A DNA stretch of 56,902 nucleotides, from positions 1 through 56,902 of the IMG/VR virus record IMGVR_UViG_3300021090_000023. One strand, 5' to 3'. The DNA comes from a virus. This document shows, one piece after another, positions 49,791 to 56,894 of the stretch. The first letter of the stretch is position 1, and the number at the start of each line of letters is the position of its first letter. A program made the position numbers and the translations under genes. The notes below the pieces were generated by a model that saw only the letters and a program-made list of their open reading frames with translations, did not search any database and was not told the origin of the DNA.

Positions 49791-50760
49791 GTACGGCACG
49801 CAGGTCCTCGTACGATCGGACGCCGGGAGCCTCTGGCACGACGCCGTGGCGCTCGTCTCGAGCGAGGGTGAGGTCGTCGCCCCGGTGACGTCGGGCGGCT
49901 CCCCGTCGCGGGGGATCGAGACCCGGGAGGTCCGGGGGGTGAAGCTCGTCCTCACGGAACCCCGCGCCCGGTACATCTCGAGTCAGGCAAGGCCGCTGAA
50001 CAGCGCGTTCTGCATCGGGAACTTCCTCTACTTCCTCGGCGGGGGCGAGGGCGTCTCGCCGCTCGCGTACTATAACCCGAACGCCGGGAGGTTCTCCGAC
50101 GATGGGAGTACACTTCACGGAGCGTACGGGCCGAGGCTCCTCGAGCAGTTCGGCTTCATTATCTCCCTCCTGGCCGGGGACCCCTCGTCGCGGCGCGCCG
50201 TCACGCTCGTCATGGACACGGAGTCTGACCTCTACGATCTCGACTTCTCGAGGGACATCCCATGCCTGGTGAGTATGCAGTGGCTCGTCCGAGACGGGGC
50301 GCTCGAGGTCCACACGGTCCTCAGGAGTCAGAACGTCGCGATGGTCTTCCCCTACGACGTCTTCCTCCTGACGATGATCCAGGAGTGGGTCGCCGCGGAT
50401 CTCGGCGTCCGGTGCGGGGCGTTTGTCTGCTACGTCGCGTCGCTCCACTACTACGTCTCCGAGGAGGACCTCGCCTACAGGATTGTGCACGAGTCCACGA
50501 GCACTGTCGTGATGCCCCCCATGACGCGCCTCGGCGACCGGCTCCCGGCCCTCCTTCACGCGGAGGCGGCGTGGCGCCGGTGGGGGAGCCCCGGGGTCGC
50601 GTCCCGGCGCCCGGCCCTCTCGGAGAGGTGGTCCGACTACCCGTACTGGGAGGGTGTCATAAATATGCTCGTGTACATCGCGGTTAGGAAGCGGAGCGGC
50701 GCCGACGCGGTGCGCGACGACTCGATGTTCCGGACCGCGTGGGACCGGGCCGCGTCGTGA
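49780..50760 (+). CDS. Thymidylate-synthase-fold enzyme, probable dCMP hydroxymethylase
   Basis: ATG 49780 gives 326 residues. Catalytic residues align with thymidylate synthase: Arg-Arg 138-139 (PSSRR), Cys 162 in IPC, RS 182-183, and SLHYY (221-225). At the position of the base-discriminating Asn the protein has Asp 193 (FPYDVF). T4 dCMP hydroxymethylase has Asp there, and changing Asn to Asp in thymidylate synthase shifts specificity to dCMP. SLH also matches T4 gp42 rather than the E. coli DTHLY. Thus probably makes 5-hydroxymethyl-dCMP. An unusual thymidylate synthase is not excluded. Confidence 0.72.
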   Translation: MSTRYGTQVLVRSDAGSLWHDAVALVSSEGEVVAPVTSGGSPSRGIETREVRGVKLVLTEPRARYISSQARPLNSAFCIGNFLYFLGGGEGVSPLAYYNPNAGRFSDDGSTLHGAYGPRLLEQFGFIISLLAGDPSSRRAVTLVMDTESDLYDLDFSRDIPCLVSMQWLVRDGALEVHTVLRSQNVAMVFPYDVFLLTMIQEWVAADLGVRCGAFVCYVASLHYYVSEEDLAYRIVHESTSTVVMPPMTRLGDRLPALLHAEAAWRRWGSPGVASRRPALSERWSDYPYWEGVINMLVYIAVRKRSGADAVRDDSMFRTAWDRAAS

Positions 50761-51620
50761 TTACTCAGTGGATATCCGCGCTAGACGAGCCGACGATTGT
50801 ACTTGGCATTGATGTTCCGGGAAAGTACCTCGGGGGCTACGCGGTAGTAAATGAAACGGGAAAGGTCCTCGAGACAGGAGTAATAGATTTTAGAGAGTGT
50901 CGCTCGGAACAGATGGAATATCGAAAGCTTGGTAAAATATTTTCTAGACTTACACGCCTCTTTCCAGTTGACGTTCTCTCTATTGAAAGACCGTTCCTCT
51001 ATATCATCGCCCAATGGATCGGTGCTATTAAGATGTGGTCAACAGGAAAGAACCAGAGAAGTATAGTAGGTTGGTCTATGGTAGGGTCGTCCCAGGCAAG
51101 GAAGATCGTGCTCGGTTCTGGAGTAGTTCCGAAGGAAGGTGTTCTAAGCTATGCTATTCAATATACAGGGGACAATACTCTAGTGCAGCACCAAGCAGAC
51201 GCTATTTTATATGCGCATGCATATCTCGCGAAGCCTAGCCTACAGGAAGTTACACGAGATCGGCATCGGAATACTAAGAAGTACAGGGCGTGGAGGGATG
51301 GTGTAATCGCTAGAGACGGTAGGAGCTGCCAACGCTGTCAGAAGAAGAATCTATGGGGGAAGAAGCTACAAGTACATCACATTATCTCGGTACTAGAGCG
51401 ACCGGATCTACAGTATAGCATAAAAAACGGGGAGGTACTCTGTATACCATGTCATAGTTCTCATGAACATCTAGGAAGAAAGAAACCAGCCGGCTTCGGA
51501 GCTAAGGTATCTCTAGCTCTAACTGGTATACCAAAGACTCTAGAAGCTCGCGCTTCTATGAAGCGTGCTTGGAAGCGTCGACGCCTAGGAGCTCCAGCCG
51601 TAACTCGACGAAAGGAGTAG
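50757..51620 (+). CDS. RuvC-like resolvase fused to a C-terminal HNH domain
   Basis: GTG 50757 gives 287 residues. RuvC-fold acids: Asp 19 (LGIDVPGK), Glu 77 (LSIERPF), and H145-x2-D148 (QHQADAIL). Then, from about 175, an HNH domain with C191/C194 (CQRC), HH 207-208 (VHHIIS) and C229/C232 (CIPCHSSH). The whole gene is richer in A/T than the genes around it, like the HNH gene at 16711. A Holliday-junction resolvase joined to a homing-type nuclease is the simplest reading. Confidence 0.75.
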   Translation: MITQWISALDEPTIVLGIDVPGKYLGGYAVVNETGKVLETGVIDFRECRSEQMEYRKLGKIFSRLTRLFPVDVLSIERPFLYIIAQWIGAIKMWSTGKNQRSIVGWSMVGSSQARKIVLGSGVVPKEGVLSYAIQYTGDNTLVQHQADAILYAHAYLAKPSLQEVTRDRHRNTKKYRAWRDGVIARDGRSCQRCQKKNLWGKKLQVHHIISVLERPDLQYSIKNGEVLCIPCHSSHEHLGRKKPAGFGAKVSLALTGIPKTLEARASMKRAWKRRRLGAPAVTRRKE

Positions 51621-51626
51621 CGCGCT

Positions 51627-51953
51627 ATGGAGAAATCGTCCGGGCAGGAGAGGACGAGGGAGTTCATCGAGGGGTTCGTCGCGCTCGTCGCGCGCTACCC
51701 GGAGAAGGTCCGGGTCGAGGTCAGGGAGGTGCCGCATCAGCACGTCCTGGACCGAAGCGTCACGACGTTCCTGATCGTGATCGAGGACCCGCGCGACGCG
51801 GCGATCCTCATCGGCGTCGGGGGGAAGAACGTCCAGACACTGAGGGAGATCGTGCACGTCATATCGTGCCAGCAGGGCTTCGCCCCGGCTAGGGTGGAGA
51901 TCGTCGACCCGCTCCGGTCGAGGAGAGCCCGAGAGGCGGGGGGTGGGGTATGA
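51627..51953 (+). CDS. KH-domain RNA-binding protein (KhpA-like)
   Basis: ATG 51627 follows GACGAAAGGAGTAG. A single KH fold: TFLIVIEDPRDAAILIG then GVGG (63-66) and KNVQTLREIV, as in KhpA. The basic end is short. Possibly binds phage or host RNA. Its stop overlaps the next start. Confidence 0.78.
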   Translation: MEKSSGQERTREFIEGFVALVARYPEKVRVEVREVPHQHVLDRSVTTFLIVIEDPRDAAILIGVGGKNVQTLREIVHVISCQQGFAPARVEIVDPLRSRRAREAGGGV

Positions 51954-52174
51954 GCGAGTTCACCGTAGAGGTCCGCGTCACGCAGGAGCAGGGGAAGCCG
52001 GACACCTACAGGATCAGCGCGCCGGGGATAGGGCTCCCGGTCCTCCACGACATCTTCCGGAAGCTCGGCGACGACTTCCTCGTCCGCTCCGCGGTCGAGC
52101 GGACGCTGCAGACCCTCTCGGAGATGCAGCGGCAGGTCGTCCTCGCGCAGCCCGGCTCGGTCCCGAAGCCGTGA
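51950..52174 (+). CDS. Unknown protein (74 aa)
   Basis: ATG 51950 in an ATGA overlap. Strand-rich head (FTVEVRVTQEQ), helical tail (SAVERTLQTLSEMQRQVV). No family recognised. Confidence 0.6.
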   Translation: MSEFTVEVRVTQEQGKPDTYRISAPGIGLPVLHDIFRKLGDDFLVRSAVERTLQTLSEMQRQVVLAQPGSVPKP

Positions 52175-52296
52175 CGAAGAGGAGGAGGTGGTGCATTCGC
52201 TGCTCCCTGCGGTTCGCGTTCTTTGAACTCTTCCCCTCACTCATGCTCTCGCGGGACGACGTACTCTGTAGTGATCATCGAGGAGGTTCGGTATGA
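52171..52296 (+). CDS. Basic Cys microprotein (41 aa)
   Basis: GTG 52171 in a GTGA overlap. WCIRCSLRFAFFELF and VLCSDH give three Cys and a His, a possible small zinc site. Next gene overlaps the stop. Confidence 0.5.
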   Translation: MTKRRRWCIRCSLRFAFFELFPSLMLSRDDVLCSDHRGGSV

Positions 52297-52625
52297 CGGA
52301 GGAGCTCAAGGTAAAGGTGGAGGACGGTACAATACGATGCTCGTGCAAGACGTCGGACGAGACCGGGACGGCGAGCGGGTACACGTGCCAGTGGCACCGC
52401 GAGCGACTCCTTGCCGCTCTGAAGCTCCGGGAGACGCGAGTCTTGACGGCGGCGATCTCACGTGTCGCCGAGGAGCCCGAGCTTCCGGGCCCGATGCCTG
52501 ACGACATCTGGGCGTCCCTCAGTCTATCGCGGGAGAGCGCGGAGGAGGTCCTCCGGGCGATCGTCCGCGCGACGAAGGTGGCCATAGTCGCCGACTTCCA
52601 GAAGAGGATGGAGGGGACGAGATGA
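52293..52625 (+). CDS. Unknown protein with Cys/His head (110 aa)
   Basis: ATG 52293 behind CGAGGAGGTT. IRCSCKT and YTCQWHRE suggest a small metal site, followed by a helical region. Function unknown. Confidence 0.6.
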   Translation: MTEELKVKVEDGTIRCSCKTSDETGTASGYTCQWHRERLLAALKLRETRVLTAAISRVAEEPELPGPMPDDIWASLSLSRESAEEVLRAIVRATKVAIVADFQKRMEGTR

Positions 52626-52900
52626 CCGAGCCTGACGGGGAGGTCCTCAGTCTCACGCGGCGGGAGGGGTCGTACTTCTACCGCGACGAGCAGATCAAGG
52701 AGCCGAGCCCGATCATCAGTCACCTCACGGTCGTGACGGTCTTCGGGGAGAAGGGGCCGCAGACGTCGTGGAAGAGCAACGGGCTCATGGCCACTATGGC
52801 GGAGGGCGTCGCGATCTTCTGCTCCGCCAACCCTGGAATGAAGGAGGCCATCGACGGCATGTACGCCCTGATCCTCGCGAAGCATGGGAGGAGGCAGTGA
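52622..52900 (+). CDS. Unknown protein (92 aa)
   Basis: ATG 52622 in an ATGA overlap. Mixed fold (LTRREGSYFYRDEQI; LTVVTVFGEKG) with a helical end. No family recognised. Confidence 0.6.
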   Translation: MTEPDGEVLSLTRREGSYFYRDEQIKEPSPIISHLTVVTVFGEKGPQTSWKSNGLMATMAEGVAIFCSANPGMKEAIDGMYALILAKHGRRQ

Positions 52901-52901
52901 T

Positions 52902-53192
52902 ATGAAGTCTATCTTCTTCTTTCTCAGTGGAGCAGTACTGGCGCTCAGCATCGTCGTCCCTCGACCTATCCCACTCTCATCCTCGGAGGAGCGGCGGGAG
53001 CCGATCCGGGTCGAGCAGTTCGACGCGAGGGGGCGGCGGACGGGTCACGTGATCATCGACCCGAAGACGGGGAGGGTCGACCAGTACGACGCGAGGAGCA
53101 GGCACACGGGAACGGGGAGGGTCGAGAACATTCAGCCGTCGCTCCGGGAGCTCCGCGAGCTCACGAAGCCAAGGCCGGAGCCGTCTCGATGA
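52902..53192 (+). CDS. Exported or membrane-anchored repeat protein (96 aa)
   Basis: ATG 52902 behind GGGAGGAGG. N-terminal signal-like segment (SIFFFLSGAVLALSIVV, about 3-19). The mature part carries two imperfect repeats, VEQFDARGRRTGHVII and VDQYDARSRHTGTGR, of a kind found in periplasmic bacterial and phage proteins. A role in the cell envelope is likely; the target is unknown. Confidence 0.65.
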   Translation: MKSIFFFLSGAVLALSIVVPRPIPLSSSEERREPIRVEQFDARGRRTGHVIIDPKTGRVDQYDARSRHTGTGRVENIQPSLRELRELTKPRPEPSR

Positions 53193-54097
53193 AGTGGGGT
53201 ATCTGCCTCTGCGGTCACGACTATTACGATCACTCACGCGGCCTCTCTTCAGAAGACTATTGCCGGCACTGCCCCTGTCCGGAGTGGCGCCGCGACGAGA
53301 GGAGGTCTCGGATGCTCTTCCCCGGCTCGTTCTGCCTCGGATGGAAGGACTGGTATCTGGATCACCTCGTACGCTGCCTCGGGAGCATCCGGAAGTACAC
53401 GGACGCGCCGGTGGTCCTCGCGGACCTCGGGAGCCGTCACTCCCGGGCGGTCAGGGAGATCGGGCGGGACTTCGCGGTCCGCGTCGTCGACGCCCCGCGC
53501 GAGGTCTGGTCTCGGAGCCACGCCCTCAACGTCGCCGCCGAGTCCCTCTCGCTCGGCGACCTAACTCAGACGACCGCGCTCGTCTTCACCGACGCCGACA
53601 TGCTCTTCTCCGCGAGGTGGTTCGAGGTCGTCGGGGACCTCCTGAACGCCCCCGGAGCTGCCGATCCCGACCGCGCGAAGCTCTACCTCACGCCGTCCCG
53701 GGACCTCGACCCAGCGACGACGGCGGACCTCGGGCTCTGGTGGATGGCGCACCCGCCCTCGGACGAGGCCCTCTTCGAGGCGTCGACGGCGCACCCGAGC
53801 GTCGGGGAGGGCGCTGCGATGATCGTCCCGCGCCTCTGGTTCATGAGGGTCGGGGGGTTCGACGAGGCGTACGAGGTTTGGGGCGGCGAGGACAACGATA
53901 TGGTGCTCCGCGCCGGATGGAGCGGCGTCCCGGTCGAGTGGCTCCCCGACGAGCGGGCGTGCGTCTTTCATCAGTACCACCGGAGGGACTGGCCCTCGGC
54001 GGAGGGGTTCGACCGGGTCCGGCGGAACCGGGCCTACCTCGCGGAGCGGGTGCGCGAGCGCGGGCCGATAGTTAGGAACAAGGAGGGGGAGAGATGA
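53189..54097 (+). CDS. GT-A glycosyltransferase with zinc-finger-like head
   Basis: ATG 53189 overlaps the previous stop. Residues 1-35 hold Cys/His pairs (CLCGHDYYDH, YCRHCPCPEW) that look like a small zinc domain; ATG 53312 would start the enzyme without it. The rest is a GT2/GT27-like fold: VFTDADMLFS (the DxD metal motif) and VGGFDEAYEVWGGEDNDM. The acceptor may be DNA base, protein or wall polymer. Fusing a zinc domain to the enzyme is unusual. Confidence 0.75.
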   Translation: MKWGICLCGHDYYDHSRGLSSEDYCRHCPCPEWRRDERRSRMLFPGSFCLGWKDWYLDHLVRCLGSIRKYTDAPVVLADLGSRHSRAVREIGRDFAVRVVDAPREVWSRSHALNVAAESLSLGDLTQTTALVFTDADMLFSARWFEVVGDLLNAPGAADPDRAKLYLTPSRDLDPATTADLGLWWMAHPPSDEALFEASTAHPSVGEGAAMIVPRLWFMRVGGFDEAYEVWGGEDNDMVLRAGWSGVPVEWLPDERACVFHQYHRRDWPSAEGFDRVRRNRAYLAERVRERGPIVRNKEGER

Positions 54098-54231
54098 GGT
54101 GGTGGCTCGGGCTCGTCGTCGCCCTCGCGGGAGCCGTGTGGGCCGATCACGGCGGCGGCTGGCTGGCCATGTGGCTCTCCCTGCTCGGCGCGATCATCTG
54201 CCTCTCTGCGCTGTGGGAGGAGCGGGGATGA
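54094..54231 (+). CDS. Small membrane protein (45 aa)
   Basis: ATG 54094 in an ATGA overlap. Two short hydrophobic segments (LGLVVALAGAVWA, and WLAMWLSLLGAIICLSAL) with a Trp-rich composition. Function unknown. Confidence 0.55.
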   Translation: MRWWLGLVVALAGAVWADHGGGWLAMWLSLLGAIICLSALWEERG

Positions 54232-54725
54232 GCGAACCAGATAGTTGTCCGTCGTGTGGGCACTGGACACCGGCGGGGCGCGAAAAGAGAGCAGCGCACG
54301 CACGAGAGCACCCCATTTACGGCACGGATTTCTCCTTGCCATTGAGCGCATTGGTTGAAGAGGCGCGCTCTCGGATCGCTGAGATTCGGGGGGCGTTAGG
54401 AGACATTTCCCGTGCTTATCCGGGCTGGGGAGGGCGCCTCCAAGATGTCGAGGGCCTCCTGACCTGCGGCCTTATCGCGCTCCACGCTGCCCGCGAAGAA
54501 ATGCTCGGCGTTGAGCGGCGGGCGCGTGGGCCCGTCGCCAGAGGGAGGAGACGAATGTCTAGGGTAATACGCATTGATGTATCTCCGCTGAATCCGAGGC
54601 GGTGGTGTCTTGAGCTGGATTGCGGACATGAGGAGTGGATTACGCGGAAGTCACGCCCGACACTCAAGACGTACTCATGCTCGACCTGCCTTTCTGCCCC
54701 ACAGGCGAAGGCTTCCCGCCCATGA
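54228..54725 (+). CDS. Two-part Cys protein with foreign codon usage (165 aa)
   Basis: ATG 54228 in an ATGA overlap. CPSCGHWTP head, helical middle, and a C-terminal CGHEEWITRKSRP...CSTC module typical of tiny phage proteins; ATG 54555 behind GGAGGAGACG could start that module alone. Codons such as TTG, GTT and CGC are used in place of the AGG-rich set elsewhere, so the block 54.2-55.5 kb may be recent. Confidence 0.6.
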   Translation: MSEPDSCPSCGHWTPAGREKRAAHAREHPIYGTDFSLPLSALVEEARSRIAEIRGALGDISRAYPGWGGRLQDVEGLLTCGLIALHAAREEMLGVERRARGPVARGRRRMSRVIRIDVSPLNPRRWCLELDCGHEEWITRKSRPTLKTYSCSTCLSAPQAKASRP

Positions 54726-55039
54726 CCCCGCTCGATCCCGCCCTCCTTACGGCGGTGCAGCGGACGCTGGACCAGATACCGTGCTGCCAGTGTGGTGTGG
54801 CGCATGGGAGCTACGCCCTCGCCACCCTCGTCGCCTCGTGGGTGGGGCCGCTGGAGGAGGCGCTAGAACCGTTTGTCTCTAGGTCTCGTTACTTCGACGC
54901 GAAGATCAAAGCAAACGGAGAGGCCTGGTGCGACAGCGATGAGTATGTGGACGATCCGCCGTCGGAGATTTACCTTGGACAACTTCGGCAGGCAAGAAAG
55001 GCCCTCGACGACCTGCCCTGGCGGAAGGAGGAGTTATGA
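54722..55039 (+). CDS. Unknown protein (105 aa)
   Basis: ATG 54722 is chosen because it overlaps the previous TGA. IPCCQCGVAHGSYALATLV suggests a small Cys site. The rest is helical and acidic. Part of the block with unusual codon use. Confidence 0.6.
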   Translation: MTPLDPALLTAVQRTLDQIPCCQCGVAHGSYALATLVASWVGPLEEALEPFVSRSRYFDAKIKANGEAWCDSDEYVDDPPSEIYLGQLRQARKALDDLPWRKEEL

Positions 55040-55122
55040 AGAAAAGGTGCTACCACTTTTGGTTGTTCTGGAGAAGTTTGTACAAAGACGAGGGGCGTAG
55101 GTGCCTCCGGTGTGATCCATGA
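55036..55122 (+). CDS. Candidate Cys microprotein (28 aa)
   Basis: ATG 55036 overlaps the previous TGA and its own TGA overlaps the next ATG. The product (MKKRCYHFWLFWRSLYK..., CLRCDP at the end) has three Cys and many aromatics. Its exact coupling to both neighbours supports it. Confidence 0.5.
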   Translation: MKKRCYHFWLFWRSLYKDEGRRCLRCDP

Positions 55123-55496
55123 CCAGCCCGACCCCGGAGGCGGTGGGGAAATTGCCGAGTGAGTGCCTTGCCAATAAGATCATGGCGCTACGAGACCGCC
55201 GTTGCGAGGCGCATCGATATTATCTCTGTGACGTGTGCGGCGGGGAGTGGATCGACGCCTACGCGCAGGCGCGGGAGCGGGCGGTGCGAGAAGAGATCGC
55301 TGCGGAAGCGGAACTCTGGGGCGCGCTGTCGTCTCAGTCACACCAGCGCGTGCATCTCAACGCCTTCGCGCAGGCGATACGCGAGCAGGCAGGACCCTTC
55401 AGCGACGAGTCGCTCAATGCCTATCTCCGCGCCGCATTCACAGAGGATCAGCGCCGCCGCGCCGCCGCGCTGGGAGGGACGCGGATGGAAGAGTAG
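55119..55496 (+). CDS. Unknown protein with CDVCGG motif (125 aa)
   Basis: ATG 55119. CEAHRYYLCDVCGG may bind metal; the rest is helical. Uses CGC, CGG and CGT for Arg and no AGG, unlike almost every other gene here. Last gene of the compositionally foreign block. Confidence 0.6.
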   Translation: MTSPTPEAVGKLPSECLANKIMALRDRRCEAHRYYLCDVCGGEWIDAYAQARERAVREEIAAEAELWGALSSQSHQRVHLNAFAQAIREQAGPFSDESLNAYLRAAFTEDQRRRAAALGGTRMEE

Positions 55497-55541
55497 TCTC
55501 GAAGTACCTTCGATGCATCACCGGGGAGGGGGTGATAGATC

Positions 55542-55703
55542 ATGGCCAAGGCCAAGAAGGTCCCGTTCGGGGGCTACAGCATCAATTTTAAGGGCGTCAA
55601 GGAGTCGATCGAGGACGTGATGGGGTCGTCCGACGTCGCGCCGTCCGAGATGACGAAGAAGCTCTGGGACTTCGTGAAGCGGAAGGGGCTCGCGTCGAAG
55701 TAG
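55542..55703 (+). CDS. SWIB-like small protein (53 aa)
   Basis: ATG 55542 behind GGGGAGGGGGTG. The end SEMTKKLWDFVKRKGLASK resembles the C-terminal helix region of SWIB/MDM2 domains, shortened. Such small proteins occur in some phages and chlamydiae. DNA-topology or chromatin-like role is only a guess. CTAG block 4 follows. Confidence 0.5.
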   Translation: MAKAKKVPFGGYSINFKGVKESIEDVMGSSDVAPSEMTKKLWDFVKRKGLASK

Positions 55704-55719
55704 GCCCGTCGGAGCGGGG

Positions 55720-55900
55720 GGAGGCCCCTAGGCGGGTCGGGAGGCCCTAGAAAGTCGTCCTCTAGGCCCCTCCCGGCCCCCTAGGAGGCCCCCTCTAAGG
55801 GGGTTTCGGCCCCCCGGAGCCCTACTAGGACCCTAATGTACGGTCCACACGCGGCCCGTGTGAAGACTTCTACCCCGGAGACGGCCCCGACTAGGGGTCC
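55720..55900. promoter_or_regulatory. CTAG-rich intergenic block 4 with GGCC-N7-AGACTT
   Basis: CCTAG near 55728, 55744 and 55782 plus CTAG near 55761, 55825 and 55892. GGCC-N7-AGACTT ends at about 55869, 50 bases before the next start. A CCCCC/GGGGG hairpin with TTT lies at 55789-55806. It separates the last + strand genes and again combines terminator, CTAG and AGACTT. Confidence 0.55.
55789..55806 (+). terminator. Short terminator-like hairpin
   Basis: CCCCC (55789-55793), loop TCTAA, GGGGG (55799-55803), then TTT. Five GC pairs and a short T run make a plausible terminator. Confidence 0.45.
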
Positions 55901-55917
55901 CGAGTGAAAGGAGAGAG

Positions 55918-56070
55918 ATGATCTCCAAAATGCTCCTCGTGGCAAATGTAGTCTGCATGATCCTGGGGACGTACGCCGCGGCCATGAAGCAGCCGGACTA
56001 CGCAGCGGAGTTCTACGCCCTGGCGGCTGCCCTCATCGGGTCTGCGATCTGGATACGGGGCGACCGCTAG
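55918..56070 (+). CDS. Membrane protein (50 aa)
   Basis: ATG 55918 behind AAAGGAGAGAG. Two hydrophobic segments (SKMLLVANVVCMILGTYAAA; FYALAAALIGSAIWI). Its TAG overlaps the stop of the opposite-strand gene, so both end in one CTAG. Function unknown. Confidence 0.6.
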   Translation: MISKMLLVANVVCMILGTYAAAMKQPDYAAEFYALAAALIGSAIWIRGDR

Positions 56071-56894
56071 AGCGCGAGAGGGGTGAGGAGGCGCGCCCCC
56101 TCCCCGTCGGCGACGAACTCGCCCGTGTCGACCGCCGTGATGCTCGTCGCCCCCCCTCGCGCCGCGTCCTGTGTGATCGTGAGGACCCGGAGGACCTCGT
56201 TGACATATGGGTTCCCCCGCTCGCGGCGCGGGCCGTAGGGCCAGGAGAAGGCGAAGACGTCGCCGACCGTCGCGTGAACCATCTTGCTCCCCGTCACGCT
56301 GAACGCGAGCGTCGCCCCCTCGACCCGCTCCCTGAACGACTGCCGCTCGAAGACGATCTCCCCCCACGACGAGAGGAGCGCGTCGTCCCGGATGCCCCTG
56401 AGGGTCACGGACTTCCGGACCTCCTCGTACGCGTGAATCGAGGCGGCGTCCTCGAGCGCGACGAGTCGCGAGGCGGGGGCGCCCTCCGACCAGGAGTAGA
56501 GGAAGTAGGCCACGAGCTTGTTGACGAGGTTCGTCCGATCGGCGACGAACTCCACCCCGTCGTCGCCGTCGAGGCAGTCCCGGGCGGCGACGATCGACTC
56601 GACGATCTCCGACCTCGAGAACGCCCCGCCGGGGTCGAGCGTCACCTGAAGCTGCGCCGCGCCGGAGACGCGCCAGTACCCCATGACGTTGAAGAGCATC
56701 TCCGTGACCCAGTCCTGGACCTGCCGGTCGTCGGCGAAGACCCAGGCCGTCTCCCAGCCCATCGACGCGGCCCGCGCCCGCGCCGCCGCGAACGACGTCG
56801 CGTCGAAGTCCTCGTCGTGGTACCCTGCCCGGTCCCGGAGGAGGCGGTCGAGCTGCTCGATCGTGTTCGTGATGACGACCCCGTCGTCGTCCAT
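56067..56894 (-). CDS. Unknown protein, first gene on the minus strand (275 aa)
   Basis: Reads leftward, ATG at 56894 near the window edge, or an internal start of a longer gene. Soluble acidic protein with a beta-rich C-terminal half (SVTGSKMVHATVGDVFAFS). The size and strand switch are consistent with a structural or virion-associated protein, but no family is recognised. Convergent with the 50-aa gene; the two stop codons share CTAG 56067-56070. Confidence 0.65.
   Translation of the reverse strand: MDDDGVVITNTIEQLDRLLRDRAGYHDEDFDATSFAAARARAASMGWETAWVFADDRQVQDWVTEMLFNVMGYWRVSGAAQLQVTLDPGGAFSRSEIVESIVAARDCLDGDDGVEFVADRTNLVNKLVAYFLYSWSEGAPASRLVALEDAASIHAYEEVRKSVTLRGIRDDALLSSWGEIVFERQSFRERVEGATLAFSVTGSKMVHATVGDVFAFSWPYGPRRERGNPYVNEVLRVLTITQDAARGGATSITAVDTGEFVADGEGARLLTPLAL

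Noticed and set aside
49780-50760. Simple annotation as thymidylate synthase
   Set aside because: Asp 193 at the Asn site and the SLH motif fit dCMP hydroxymethylase better, although thymidylate synthase activity is not excluded.
50757-51620. IscB/Cas9-like RNA-guided nuclease
   Set aside because: The HNH follows a complete RuvC core instead of splitting it, there is no bridge helix, and no guide RNA or repeats adjoin.
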